Below, in pieces: positions 15,303 to 24,748 of a stretch of 64,000 nt of DNA (within the stretch, counting starts at the first letter, position 1; the number at the start of each line of letters is the position of its first letter). The notes beneath the pieces were generated by a model that was given only the letters and a program-made list of their open reading frames with translations, was not told the DNA's origin and made no database searches. The stretch covers positions 456,060 through 520,059 of the forward strand of contig NZ_JAINRD010000003.1 in NCBI RefSeq assembly GCF_020400605.1. The letters run 5' to 3'. The position numbers and the translations under genes were made by a program. The stretch comes from Streptomyces aculeolatus. Lineage in GTDB: Bacteria; Actinomycetota; Actinomycetes; Streptomycetales; Streptomycetaceae.

Positions 15303-16343
15303 ATGGGATTCAACGGGATACCGCTGAGCTGGGCACTCCCGGCCGCCGTACTGCTGCTCGGCGTGCTCGCGGCCATCGCCGTGGTGGTACGCGGCCGGCA
15401 GAAGGCCGACGAGCCTGCGGACTCCTGGGAGGCCGGCGAGCAGCGCCGCCGCCGCAAGGAGGCGATGTACGGCACCCTCGCGTACGTCCTGCTCTTCTGC
15501 TGCGCCGCGGTCGCCGCCGCGCTCTCCTTCCACGGCCTGGTCGGCTTCGGCCGGCAGAACCTGGGCCTGTCCGACGGCTGGGAGTACCTGGTCCCCTTCG
15601 GGCTCGACGGCGCCGCGATGTTCTGCTCGGTCATCGCCGTACGCGAGGCCAGCAACGGCGACGCGGCGCTCGGCTCCCGGCTGCTGGTGTGGACGTTCGC
15701 GGGCGCGGCCGCCTGGTTCAACTGGGTGCACGCGCCGCGCGGCACGGACCACGCGGGCGCGCCGCAGTTCTTCGCCGGCATGTCGCTGTCGGCGGCGGTG
15801 CTCTTCGACCGGGCGCTGAAGCAGACCCGCAGGGCGGCGCTGCGCGAGCAGGGGCTCGTCCCGCGGCCGCTGCCGCAGATCCGCTTCGTCCGCTGGCTGC
15901 GGGCGCCGCGCGAGACGTTCCGGGCGTGGTCGCTGATGCTCCTCGAAGGCGTCCGCACGCTGGACGAGGCGGTCGACGAGGTGCGCCAGGACAGCAAGGA
16001 CGAGGCCCGCCGCCGGGCCGAGGAGCGCGAGCAGGCCCGGCTGGAGCGGGCCCGGCTCAAGGCACTCGGCAAGCACCAGCGGGCGCTGGCGCCCGGCGAG
16101 CTGACCGCGGCGCGCGCCGAGCCGTCGGCGGCGCTGACGCCGGAGCCGGGCACCGGGGCGGCGCAGTTCACCCGGCGGTCGCGGCCGGCCGTGGAGGGCA
16201 GGCCCGCGGTCGGCGGCGGGCAGCCGGGCGGCCCGGCGCCCGCGAAGTCCGTCGCCGTGCCCGCCGGCCAGGACGACGAGCTGGCGGCCCCGCTGGACCA
16301 CCTGGAGAAGAAGCTCACGGCCATGGAGAACCAGCTCCGCTGA
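15303..16343 (+). CDS. DUF2637 domain-containing membrane protein (SpdB-like)
   Basis: The 346-residue protein has four to five hydrophobic segments in residues 8-165 (ALPAAVLLLGVLAAIAVVV; LAYVLLFCCAAVAAALSF; FGLDGAAMFCSVIAV; LLVWTFAGAAAWFNW). A strongly charged coiled-coil stretch (~225-260, EARRRAEEREQARLERARLK) and a disordered tail follow. DUF2637 proteins are frequent on actinomycete conjugative plasmids and integrative elements and in chromosomes; a role in plasmid spread has been suggested for the SpdB group. No integrase or tRNA attachment site is visible nearby, so mobile-element origin is not supported here. Confidence 0.85.
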   Translation: MGFNGIPLSWALPAAVLLLGVLAAIAVVVRGRQKADEPADSWEAGEQRRRRKEAMYGTLAYVLLFCCAAVAAALSFHGLVGFGRQNLGLSDGWEYLVPFGLDGAAMFCSVIAVREASNGDAALGSRLLVWTFAGAAAWFNWVHAPRGTDHAGAPQFFAGMSLSAAVLFDRALKQTRRAALREQGLVPRPLPQIRFVRWLRAPRETFRAWSLMLLEGVRTLDEAVDEVRQDSKDEARRRAEEREQARLERARLKALGKHQRALAPGELTAARAEPSAALTPEPGTGAAQFTRRSRPAVEGRPAVGGGQPGGPAPAKSVAVPAGQDDELAAPLDHLEKKLTAMENQLR

Positions 16344-16436
16344 CGGGGCCCGGAAGACGATCGACGGGTGGGTCCTCTTGCCCCGTCGGCCGCGTGCAGG
16401 TTAGGCAGATCACAGCGACCACTGTGAGGAGCCGCG

Positions 16437-19400
16437 ATGCACGACGACCGACTGCTGGCAGAGGGCCGGCTGGACCGCGCGCTGCGCCAGTTCATCCGAC
16501 CCGCCCAGTACACCGAACGCGTCCCCCTGGAGCTGACGGTGTGGCACCGCCCGGGCGAGCCGGTGCCGGCGGACGAGGCACTGAAGATCCCGCCCGAGGA
16601 GTACGAGCCGTTCGCCGTCGGCACCGCCTGGGGGCCGCCGTGGTCGACCAGTTGGTTCCGGCTGACCGGCACCGTGCCGGCGGGCTGGGCGGGGCGGCGC
16701 GTCGAGGCGGTGATCGACCCCGGGTTCGGCGCCGAGATGCCCGGGTTCCAGGCCGAGGGGATGGTGTACGACGCGGCCGGGGCCCCCGTCAAGGGCGTGC
16801 ACCCGCGCAACCGCCATGTGCCGATCGCCTCCCCCGCGGCCGGCGGCGAGCCCGTCCGGCTCCTGCTGGAGGCCGCCGCGAACCCCGCGGTGCTCCAGGA
16901 CTTCACCCCCACCCCGCTCGGCGAGCTGCGGACCGCGGGCGACGCGCCGCTGTACACCTTCCGCTCCGCCGACCTCGCCGTCCTCAACGAGGACGTGTGG
17001 CACCTGGTCCTCGACATCGAGGTGCTGTCGGAGCTGATGCACGAGCTGCCGGCGGACCGGAGCCGGCGCCACGACATCCTGCACACCCTGGACCGCATGC
17101 TCGACGTGCTCGACCTGCACGACGTGCCCGGCACGGCCGCCGCCGCCCGCGAGGTGCTGGCCCCGGCGCTGGCGCAGCCCGCGGCGGCCAGCGCCCACCG
17201 CGCGTACGCCGCCGGCCACGCGCACATCGACTCCGCCTGGCTGTGGCCGCTGCGCGAGACGGTGCGCAAGGCGTCGCGGACGTTCGCGAACGTCACCGAG
17301 CTGGCGCTGTCCGGCGACTACCCGGAGCTGGTCTTCGCCGCCTCGCAGGCGCAGCAGTACGCCTGGGTCAAGCAGAACCAGCCGCAGATCTACGAGCGGA
17401 TCCGCGCCGCCGTGCAGACCGGCCAGTTCGTGCCGGTCGGCTCGATGTGGGTGGAGTCCGACGCCAACATGCCGGGCGGCGAGGCGCTCGCGCGCCAGCT
17501 GATCCACGGCAAGCGGTTCTTCGCCGAGGAGTTCGGCGTGGACACCCAGGAGGTGTGGCTGCCCGACTCCTTCGGCTACACGGCGGCGTTCCCGCAGCTC
17601 GCGCGGCTGGCGGGGATCCGGTGGTTCCTCACCCAGAAGCTGTCGTGGAACCAGACCAACAAGATGCCGCACCACACGTTCTGGTGGGAGGGCATCGACG
17701 GCACCCGGGTCTTCACCCACTTCCCGCCCGTCGACACGTACAACGCCACCATGCACGCCGCAGAACTGTCGCTCGCCGAGCGCAACTTCGCCGACAAGGG
17801 GCGGGCCAGCATGTCGCTCGTGCCGTTCGGGTACGGGGACGGAGGCGGCGGGCCGACGCGCGAGATGCTGGAGAAGGCGCGCCGGCTGCGGTCCCTGGAG
17901 GGCTCGCCCCGCGTGGAGGTGGCCAACCCGGCGGCGTTCTTCGCGGCGGCCGAGGAGGAGTACGGGGCCGCGGCGCCGGTGTGGTCCGGGGAGCTGTACC
18001 TGGAGTTCCACCGCGGCACGTACACCAGCCAGGCCGACACCAAGAGCGGCAACAGGCGCAGCGAGCACCTGCTGCGCGAGGCTGAACTGTGGGCGACGGC
18101 GGCGGCGCTGGCGGACCCGGCGTACGCGTACCCGTACGAGGAGCTGGACCGGATCTGGAAGACCGTGCTGCTGCACCAGTTCCACGACATCCTGCCGGGG
18201 TCGTCGATCGCCTGGGTGCACCGGGAGGCGGCGCAGACGTACGCGGCGGTGGCCGAGGAGCTGGCGGGCCTCACCGCGGCGGCGGTGGCGGCGCTGGGCA
18301 CCGCGGACGGCGACGGGCTCGCCGTGCTGAACGCCTCGCCGTACGAGCGCGGCGGGGTCGTGGAGCTGGCCGCCGAGGAGTCGGCGGCGCTGCCGTCGGG
18401 GGCGCTCACGCAGCCGCTGGGCGACGGCCGGTCGCTGGCGCGGGTGAGCGCGCCCGGGCTGGGCGCCGGTACGGCGGGGGCGGCGGCCGGCGCCGGGGTG
18501 TCGGCGGTGCCGGACGGCGGCGGTGCCGTGCTCGACAACGGGCTGCTGCGGGTCGTCGTCGACGGCGACGGGCTGGTGGCCTCCGTACGGGACCTGGCCG
18601 CCGACCGCGAGGTGCTGGCGCCGGGCGCCCGCGCGAACCTGCTGCAGCTCCACCCCGACCACCCCAACCAGTGGGACGCCTGGGACATCGACAAGTTCTA
18701 CCGGCGCACCCGCACCGACCTGGTGGCCGCGGAGTCCGTGGAGGTCACCGAGTCGGGGCCGCTGCGGGCCGCCGTGCGGGTGGTGCGCACCACCGGCCGG
18801 TCGCGGATCGTGCAGGACATCAGCCTGGCGGCGGACAGCGGGCAGGTGGACTTCACCACCGAGGTCGACTGGCGGGAGGAGGAGAAGGTCCTCAAGGCGG
18901 CGTTCCCGCTGGACGTGCACGCGGAGCGGTCCACGTCCGAGATCCAGTTCGGGCACGTGCACCGGCCGACTCACGCCAACACGAGCTGGGACGCGGCGAA
19001 GTTCGAGATCTGCGCGCACCGCTGGCTGCACGTGGGCGAGCCGGGCTACGGCGTGGCGGTGCTCAACGACGCCACGTACGGCCACGACGTGACGCGCGAG
19101 GCGCACGAGGCGGGCCTCGGCACGACGGTGCGGCTGACGATCCTGCGCGCGCCGAAGTTCCCGGACCCGGAGACGGACCTCGGCGTCCACCGCTACCGCT
19201 ACGCGCTGCTGCCGGGCGCGGACGTGGGCGCGGCGGTGGCCGGGGGCCTGGCGCTGAACCTGCCGCTGCGCACGGCCCGTACGGCGGCGCGGGTGCCGCT
19301 GGTGTCGGTGACCGACCCGGCGGTCACGGTGGAGTCGGTCAAGCGCGCGGAGGACCGGAGCGGGGACGTGGTGGTCCGGGTGTACGAGTCGCGCGGGGGG

Positions 19401-19571
19401 CGGGCGTCGGGGACGCTGACGACGTCGTTCCCGGTGGCGGACGTACAGGTGACGGACCTGCTGGAGCAGCCGCTCGAATCGCCGGACGCGGTACGGGAGG
19501 AGGACGGCTCGGTGTCGCTGCGGCTCCGGCCGTTCCAGATCCTGACGCTGCGGATGCGGCCCGTGCGCTGA
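16437..19571 (+). CDS. Glycoside hydrolase family 38 alpha-mannosidase
   Basis: The 1044-residue protein has the GH38 catalytic barrel with zinc ligands in GHAHIDSAWLWPLRET (~258-273), the nucleophile Asp in VWLPDSFGY (~376), and the central and C-terminal beta domains. Length is normal for the family. There is no signal peptide, so it probably trims mannosides in the cytosol. The start ATG follows GTGAGGAGC at a good distance. It is transcribed alone and ends in a strong bidirectional terminator shared with the PP2C-like gene. Confidence 0.93.
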   Translation: MHDDRLLAEGRLDRALRQFIRPAQYTERVPLELTVWHRPGEPVPADEALKIPPEEYEPFAVGTAWGPPWSTSWFRLTGTVPAGWAGRRVEAVIDPGFGAEMPGFQAEGMVYDAAGAPVKGVHPRNRHVPIASPAAGGEPVRLLLEAAANPAVLQDFTPTPLGELRTAGDAPLYTFRSADLAVLNEDVWHLVLDIEVLSELMHELPADRSRRHDILHTLDRMLDVLDLHDVPGTAAAAREVLAPALAQPAAASAHRAYAAGHAHIDSAWLWPLRETVRKASRTFANVTELALSGDYPELVFAASQAQQYAWVKQNQPQIYERIRAAVQTGQFVPVGSMWVESDANMPGGEALARQLIHGKRFFAEEFGVDTQEVWLPDSFGYTAAFPQLARLAGIRWFLTQKLSWNQTNKMPHHTFWWEGIDGTRVFTHFPPVDTYNATMHAAELSLAERNFADKGRASMSLVPFGYGDGGGGPTREMLEKARRLRSLEGSPRVEVANPAAFFAAAEEEYGAAAPVWSGELYLEFHRGTYTSQADTKSGNRRSEHLLREAELWATAAALADPAYAYPYEELDRIWKTVLLHQFHDILPGSSIAWVHREAAQTYAAVAEELAGLTAAAVAALGTADGDGLAVLNASPYERGGVVELAAEESAALPSGALTQPLGDGRSLARVSAPGLGAGTAGAAAGAGVSAVPDGGGAVLDNGLLRVVVDGDGLVASVRDLAADREVLAPGARANLLQLHPDHPNQWDAWDIDKFYRRTRTDLVAAESVEVTESGPLRAAVRVVRTTGRSRIVQDISLAADSGQVDFTTEVDWREEEKVLKAAFPLDVHAERSTSEIQFGHVHRPTHANTSWDAAKFEICAHRWLHVGEPGYGVAVLNDATYGHDVTREAHEAGLGTTVRLTILRAPKFPDPETDLGVHRYRYALLPGADVGAAVAGGLALNLPLRTARTAARVPLVSVTDPAVTVESVKRAEDRSGDVVVRVYESRGGRASGTLTTSFPVADVQVTDLLEQPLESPDAVREEDGSVSLRLRPFQILTLRMRPVR

Positions 19572-19575
19572 GCCC

Positions 19576-19606
19576 CGGAGGGGCCCGGCGGCGCCGGGCC
19601 CCTCCG
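19576..19606. terminator. Bidirectional terminator between mannosidase and PP2C-like genes
   Basis: CGGAGGGGCCCGGCG (19576-19590) and its exact reverse complement at 19592-19606 form a very stable stem within the 39-bp gap between two convergent genes. Confidence 0.85.
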
Positions 19607-19610
19607 CTGC

Positions 19611-22265
19611 TCAACTCTCCCAGAGGGCGGCGGCGGTGCGGTCGTCGGCGAAGCCCTTGGCGCGCAGCTGGACGTCCCCCAGGAACGCCGCGAGCCCGGG
19701 CGGCGCCTCCTCGCCGCGCCACCGCTCAGCCAGCTCGTCGGCCAGCCCGGGCGCGCCGCGCAGCGGCTCGGCGAACCCGGGGCTGCACAGCAGCAGCACG
19801 TCGCCGGTCCTGCCCTCCGACGCCCGGAAGGCGAACGGCGCGGGCTCGCCCGGGTCGGGGGTGTCCACGAGCGCGCCGAAGCCGGGCGGCGGCGGGCCGC
19901 CGGGGGCCGGGGCGGGGTGCGCGGAACGGCCGCCGAGGTCGACGGTCAGCCGCGGATCGACGGGGGCGGCCGGTTCCTGCCGGGACTCGCCCTGCCGGGG
20001 ATCTCCCTGCCGGGGGCCGTCCTGCCGGGGCTCCTCGTCCGCCGGGGCGGGCTCCAGGTCCTGCCACTCGTCGCCGCGCAGCCGGAAGAGACCGCCGGGG
20101 CCGGTGCCGAAGAACACCCGGGTACGGCAGCCGGGGTCGGCGGACAGCAGCAGGCAGCGCAGCCCGGCGGTGTACCCGGCGGGATCGAGCCCGAACTCCT
20201 CGGCCTGCGCGCGCATCAGCCCGTACGTCCGCCCGGTCAGCCGGTGCAGCCCGCCCTTCAGCGCGGCGCGGCGCCCGGTCCGTATGTCCTCGGACAGCCG
20301 CGCCCGGCTCCTGCCGACGGCCTCACCCATCCAGCGCACGAGCGACTCTGCGGCCCGGTCCGTACGGGGCACGCCGCGCGCGCCGGTGGCGACGGCGACG
20401 AAGACGAGCGCGTCGTCGCCGCCGCCGAAGCGGGCGGTGAGGACGGCGTCGCGCCGCTGCTCGCCGCGGTACCGGGGGCTGTCGCCGCGGGTGGCGGCGG
20501 TCCGCAGGGTGAACGACCCGTAGCGGGCCCCGTCGAGCACGGTGTCGGGCACCAGCTCCGCGAGCGCCCCGGGCGCCACCTCGGGCAACGCGGTGGGCTC
20601 GGCCTCGTACGTGGGCGGCCCCCCACCGACGAACTCCCCACCGCGCCGGGCCCATTCGACATCGGTGAGGGTGTCGGTGACGGACACCTGCCGCAGCCGC
20701 ATGGTGGGAGGCGGGGTCTCGGAGGGGCCGGCCACCGCGGGCTCCGCGGGGGCCGCCGGGGCGGCGGGCCGGGGCCCGGGGCCGGGCGACTCCGGTGCGA
20801 CGGGGCCACGTTGGGCCACGCCGGGCGGCACAGCCTCCCCGGAACCGGGCTCGGTGACCGCCGGCGGGGCGGGGGCCGAGGGACGCCCGGACGCGGGCGG
20901 GGGCGGCGCCGCGGACGCGAAGCCGGGCGATTCCGGTGCGATGGGGGCGTGTCGGGCCGCTACCGGAGGCACGGCCTCCCCGGAGCCGGGCTCGGTGGCC
21001 GGGGGTTCGTCGGGACCGGGCGGGAGGACTTCCGCCGGGGCGGTCCCGCGGGCACTGCCCGGCGAGCCGGGCAACGGCCCGTCCACCGGAGCGGGTTCGG
21101 CGCGCTCCGCCGTACCAGGAGGTGCCGCCGAGGCGGCGGGCTCCGCCGGTCGCCGCACGCGCGGCGGCGCGGCTGCGGGCGGCGCGGAGTCCGCCGCCTC
21201 CCGCGCACCGGGCAACTGCGCCTCCGCCGGGGCGGGCTCCGGCGAGCCGACCGGCTCCCGGCCCGCGGTCCCCCGCCGGCCGGACAGCACCCCGTCCACC
21301 CAGCTCCGTTCACCCGACTCCCAGGAGCCGGCCGGTTCCCCGTCCGCGGGAGCGGGCCCGACGGTCGCCGACGAGTCGGCCGCACCCGCATCCGTGGCAG
21401 TCGGGCCCTCCGGCCCCCGCTGACCCGGCGACGCCGCATCCGCCGGGGCCGGTTCTGCGGGCGCCGGCGAGCCGACCGGTTCCGGGTCCGCGATCTCCCG
21501 CCGGCCGGACAGCACCCCGTCCACCCAGCTCCGTTCACCCGACTCCCAGGAGCCGACCGGCGCCGTGTCCGCCGGGTCCGGGGCAGCCGGGTCCGGGGCA
21601 GCCGGCAACGCGCCGTCCCCCGGGGTGCGTTCCACGGTCCCGCGCGGGGCCGGCGCAGCCGGCGCCCCGCCGTCCGCGGGCTCCCGCTCGCGCGGCGCCG
21701 CCGCGTCCGACGCAGTGCCGTCCGGGGCCTCTCCCGGGCCGCCGCGCGCAGCCGACTCCCACCAGGGCGCGGCCCCCTCCGCCGCCCCGGCGGGCTCCGC
21801 GGGCTCCGGCGCCGGCTCCCGCGGCGCAACCGCCCGTTCCGGGCGGGGCTTCGCGTCCTCCGGCGGGCGGCGGGACGGTCCTTCGTCCTCCCGCAGGCCC
21901 GCGAACACGTCGTCCGTCCAGCCCCGGCCCCCGGCCGGTGCCGGGCGCTCCTCAAAGCCCGGGACCCCCGCCACCGACGGCGGCGGGTAGTCGGGGTCGG
22001 CCATCTGGTCGTACGGCTCCTCCGCCGACGCCCGCCGCGGCTCGGCCGCCGCCGCTGCCGAAGGCGGCTCCGGCGCAGGCGGGTCCGCCTCCGCGGGGGG
22101 CACGTCCGCCTCCTCGTCCACCGCCCGCGCCACCGACGCGAAGCGGTCGTCGAGGGTGTCCCCCGCGCGCTGCGGCCCGGTGTCCGGTACCCCCTCCTCG
22201 TACAGGTCGTGCCACCACTCGTCCTCGGTGCGGCGTTCCCCCGCCGTCTCCCCCTGGCGATCCAT
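19611..22265 (-). CDS. Degenerate PP2C-like domain protein with long disordered N-terminal half
   Basis: The ATG at 22265 has AGGAGC just upstream. Of 884 residues, ~1-560 are Pro/Ala/Glu-rich with internal repeats (GSWESGERSWVDGVLSGRR twice, EPGSGEAVPP twice). Residues ~575-884 resemble the PP2C_2 fold (ARFGGGDDALVFVAVATG; TGDVLLLCSPGFAEPL). The metal-binding Asp residues expected in the DG motifs are replaced (VATGARG, CSPGF instead of CSDG), so phosphatase activity is doubtful. Such proteins may act as binding or signalling modules in Ser/Thr kinase pathways. It is divergent from a LuxR-like gene. Confidence 0.75.
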   Translation of the reverse strand: MDRQGETAGERRTEDEWWHDLYEEGVPDTGPQRAGDTLDDRFASVARAVDEEADVPPAEADPPAPEPPSAAAAAEPRRASAEEPYDQMADPDYPPPSVAGVPGFEERPAPAGGRGWTDDVFAGLREDEGPSRRPPEDAKPRPERAVAPREPAPEPAEPAGAAEGAAPWWESAARGGPGEAPDGTASDAAAPREREPADGGAPAAPAPRGTVERTPGDGALPAAPDPAAPDPADTAPVGSWESGERSWVDGVLSGRREIADPEPVGSPAPAEPAPADAASPGQRGPEGPTATDAGAADSSATVGPAPADGEPAGSWESGERSWVDGVLSGRRGTAGREPVGSPEPAPAEAQLPGAREAADSAPPAAAPPRVRRPAEPAASAAPPGTAERAEPAPVDGPLPGSPGSARGTAPAEVLPPGPDEPPATEPGSGEAVPPVAARHAPIAPESPGFASAAPPPPASGRPSAPAPPAVTEPGSGEAVPPGVAQRGPVAPESPGPGPRPAAPAAPAEPAVAGPSETPPPTMRLRQVSVTDTLTDVEWARRGGEFVGGGPPTYEAEPTALPEVAPGALAELVPDTVLDGARYGSFTLRTAATRGDSPRYRGEQRRDAVLTARFGGGDDALVFVAVATGARGVPRTDRAAESLVRWMGEAVGRSRARLSEDIRTGRRAALKGGLHRLTGRTYGLMRAQAEEFGLDPAGYTAGLRCLLLSADPGCRTRVFFGTGPGGLFRLRGDEWQDLEPAPADEEPRQDGPRQGDPRQGESRQEPAAPVDPRLTVDLGGRSAHPAPAPGGPPPPGFGALVDTPDPGEPAPFAFRASEGRTGDVLLLCSPGFAEPLRGAPGLADELAERWRGEEAPPGLAAFLGDVQLRAKGFADDRTAAALWES
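21272..21330. repeat. 59-bp exact direct repeat, copy 1 (within the PP2C-like gene)
   Basis: The 59 bases at 21272-21330 are identical to those at 21497-21555. Both encode the SWESGERSWVDGVLSGRR module in the disordered N-terminal half of the PP2C-like protein. Exact identity at synonymous positions indicates a recent duplication or ongoing homogenisation. Confidence 0.85.
21497..21555. repeat. 59-bp exact direct repeat, copy 2 (within the PP2C-like gene)
   Basis: Second copy of the repeat at 21272-21330, offset by 225 bp (75 codons). Recombination between the copies would delete exactly 75 codons and keep the frame. Confidence 0.85.
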
Positions 22266-22365
22266 GCTCCTATTGTTCCCCGCCGCCCCTCGCCACAACT
22301 GCCGGACCCGCAAGATCACGGCAAGGGCCTTCCACCCGACCCACCGGTACGGTCAGGATGTGCAG

Positions 22366-23370
22366 GTGCTCGGTGCCATCGGACTCGACGACGTACAGGA
22401 GTCGGCCTACCGCGCGCTGGTCGCACTCGGCGCCGCCGATGTCCCCGAGCTGGCGCGGCGGTTGACGCTGCCCGAGCCGGAGGCGGTGCGCACCCTGCGG
22501 CGGTTGGAGCAGCACGGTCTTGCGGCGCAGTCGTCCGCGCGGCCCGGGCGCTGGGTGGCGGCGCCGCCGTCGGTCGCGCTGGGGGCGCTGCTGATCCAGC
22601 AGCGGCACGAGTTGGAGCGCGCCGAGCTGGCCGCCGCACTGCTCGCGGAGGAGTACCGGGCGGAGGCCGGCGAGCCCGCCGACGTACACGACCTGGTCGA
22701 GGTGGTGACCGGCGCGGGCGCGGTGGCGCACCGGTTCCTGCAACTGCAGCTCGGCGCCGAGCAGGAGGTGTGCGCGCTGGTCACGCGGGAGCCGCTGGCC
22801 GTACGCAGCCAGGACAACACCGCGGAGGAGAAGGCCGCGGGCCGCGGCGTGCGCTTCCGGGTCGTGCTGGAGCGCTCCCGGCTGCTGGCCCCGGGCACGG
22901 TCGCCGAGGCCGCTGCGGCGCTGCGCCGGAACGAGGAGCTGCGGGTCGCGGACGTGGTGCCGACGAAGCTGGTGATCGCGGACGGGGCGACGGCGATGGT
23001 GCCGATGTTCGCCGGGGCCGGCGAGCCCGCCGCGCTCGTGGTGCACGCGAGCGGGCTGCTGGAGTCGCTGTCGGGGCTCTTCGAGAGCCTGTGGCGGCAG
23101 GCGCTGCCGCTGCGGCTGACCGCCGGCGGTGCGGCGGTGGCGGAGCAGGCGCCGGACGGGCCGGACGCGGTGGACCTGCAGATCCTCGGCCTGCTGCTGG
23201 CGGGCCTCACGGACGCGAGCGCCGCGAAGCAACTCGACCTGGGGCTGCGGACCGTACAGCGGCGGGTGAAGCGGCTGATGGAGATCGCCGGGGTGCACAC
23301 GCGGCTGCAACTGGGCTGGTACGCCCGCGAACGCGGCTGGTGCGCGGAGCAGCACGCCGACAGCCGCTGA
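22366..23370 (+). CDS. TrmB/LuxR-like helix-turn-helix transcriptional regulator
   Basis: The GTG at 22366 is chosen because GGTCAGGA (22351-22358) lies at a suitable distance; a GTG at 22360 would be too close. The 334-residue protein has an N-terminal TrmB-like winged helix (LDDVQESAYRALVALGAADVPELARRL), a central effector-like domain, and a C-terminal LuxR-type HTH (GLTDASAAKQLDLGLRTVQRRVKRLM). Actinomycetes encode many such regulators. The divergent PP2C-like gene lies 100 bp away; the target is unknown. Confidence 0.88.
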   Translation: MLGAIGLDDVQESAYRALVALGAADVPELARRLTLPEPEAVRTLRRLEQHGLAAQSSARPGRWVAAPPSVALGALLIQQRHELERAELAAALLAEEYRAEAGEPADVHDLVEVVTGAGAVAHRFLQLQLGAEQEVCALVTREPLAVRSQDNTAEEKAAGRGVRFRVVLERSRLLAPGTVAEAAAALRRNEELRVADVVPTKLVIADGATAMVPMFAGAGEPAALVVHASGLLESLSGLFESLWRQALPLRLTAGGAAVAEQAPDGPDAVDLQILGLLLAGLTDASAAKQLDLGLRTVQRRVKRLMEIAGVHTRLQLGWYARERGWCAEQHADSR

Positions 23371-23386
23371 CGTCCCGGCGGGCGAC

Positions 23387-24505
23387 CTAGCCTCTGCCCT
23401 TGCGTGCCCGTGCCTCGCGGTCCGCGGCGTCGCGGCGCTTCCAGTCCCGCCGCCGGTCCGCCTGCACCCGCAGGTCCGTGCGCGCCGCGATACGGGCGTT
23501 CTCACGCTGGAGCTTGCGGTAGCTCTCCAGACGGCGCGGGTGCAACTCGCCGTTCTCCAGGGCCGCGACGACCGCGCAGCCCGGCTCCGCGGTGTGCGTG
23601 CAGTCGTGGAAGCGGCAGCGGGCGGCCAGTTCCTCGATCTCCGCGAAGACCTGGCCGAGCCCGTCGTCGGCCTCCCAGAGGCCGACGCCGCGCAGGCCCG
23701 GGGTGTCGATGAGGACGCCGCCGCCGGGCAGCGGCAGCAGGTCGCGGGAGACGGTGGTGTGCCGGCCCTTGCCGTCCGCGTCGCGCACCTCGTGGACCCG
23801 CTGCACGCCGTCGCCGAGCAGGGCGTTGGCCAGCGTGGACTTCCCGGCGCCGGAGGCGCCGAGCAGCACGGAGGTGCCGGTGGACAGCGCGGCGGCCAGC
23901 TGCGGGACACCGGCGCCGGTGGCGGCGCTGACCGCGAGGACGGCGGTGCCCGGGGCGACCTCCTCGGTGTCGGCGACGAGGTGGCCGAGGACCACGGGGT
24001 CCTCGACCAGGTCGGCCTTGGTGAGCGCGACCAGCGGCTGCGCGCCGCTGGACCAGGCGAGGGACAGCAGCCGCTCCAGGCGCGCCGGTTCGATGTCGGC
24101 GGCGCGCGTCGCCGCCAGCGAGACGGCGATCACGGCGTGGTCGACGTTGGCGGCGATGACCTGGCCCTCGGAGCGTTTGGACGACGCCGAGCGCAGGAAG
24201 GCCGTGCGGCGCGGCAGCAGGGCCCGTACGGCGAACCGCTCGCCCGGTTCGAGCGCCGCCCAGTCGCCGGTGCACGGCAGTCGGGTGAGGTCGGCCGTGC
24301 GTCCTGCGGCGCGGTCGGCGGCGGCGAGGCGGGCGGTGGTGGCGCGGACGGGTCCGGCGTCGGTGAGGGCGATGCAGGAGCCGCGGTCCACCCGGGTGAT
24401 ACGGGCGGGGATCAGACCTTCGGACTCGTACGGCGCGAAGGCGTCGGCGGCGGCCTCATCCCAGCCGTAGGCGGCCAGGCGGCGGGGTGCGGGGAGATCT
24501 GTCAA
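23387..24505 (-). CDS. rsgA: Small ribosomal subunit biogenesis GTPase RsgA
   Basis: The 372-residue protein has the circularly permuted GTPase order typical of RsgA/YjeQ: an OB-fold N-terminal region, G4 (ALTKADLV), G1 (LLGASGAGKSTLANAL) and G3 (LIDTPGLRGVGL). A zinc-binding tail follows (CRFHDCTHTAEPGCAV). RsgA checks late 30S assembly and is stimulated by ribosomes. The basic C-terminus (RRRDWKRRDAADREARARKG) fits rRNA contact. It converges with the LuxR-like gene, with only 16 bp between stop codons. Confidence 0.95.
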   Translation of the reverse strand: MTDLPAPRRLAAYGWDEAAADAFAPYESEGLIPARITRVDRGSCIALTDAGPVRATTARLAAADRAAGRTADLTRLPCTGDWAALEPGERFAVRALLPRRTAFLRSASSKRSEGQVIAANVDHAVIAVSLAATRAADIEPARLERLLSLAWSSGAQPLVALTKADLVEDPVVLGHLVADTEEVAPGTAVLAVSAATGAGVPQLAAALSTGTSVLLGASGAGKSTLANALLGDGVQRVHEVRDADGKGRHTTVSRDLLPLPGGGVLIDTPGLRGVGLWEADDGLGQVFAEIEELAARCRFHDCTHTAEPGCAVVAALENGELHPRRLESYRKLQRENARIAARTDLRVQADRRRDWKRRDAADREARARKGRG

Positions 24506-24748
24506 CGGAGCGACCCTTCAGAAAGGAGCGAGCGTGCGGCTGTCGTGCGGGGACTGTGCCCCTGACGGCTTCGGTCATGGCCCTCACCTCCCTGGTCGAT
24601 ACCGGTCACGTGGTGCGCTGGAAGCGTATGCAGCCGCGCACGTATCCCGCCACGGGTTTTCCCGCCGCCGGGACGCCCGCCGCGCTCGGACGGCGGGGAG
24701 CGGCGATCGGCGGCATGCTTGTCCCGTACCCCCGCGACGTGGACCGAG
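24506..24748. other. Divergent intergenic region upstream of rsgA and polX
   Basis: The 243-bp gap between divergent starts must hold both promoters. GAAAGGAGCGAGCGTG at 24522-24537 resembles a ribosome site followed by a GTG on the plus strand, but the frame after it is not convincingly coding. No clear operator is seen. Confidence 0.3.

Noticed and set aside
15192..16343. Integrative plasmid core suggested by the DUF2637/SpdB-like gene
   Set aside because: No integrase, replication, tra gene or tRNA attachment site is visible around it; DUF2637 genes also occur as ordinary chromosomal genes.
16401..16419. Possible second iron box (CAGGTTAGGCAGATCACAG) upstream of the mannosidase
   Set aside because: Only the left half matches the consensus; the right half lacks the dyad, and the downstream gene has no iron role.
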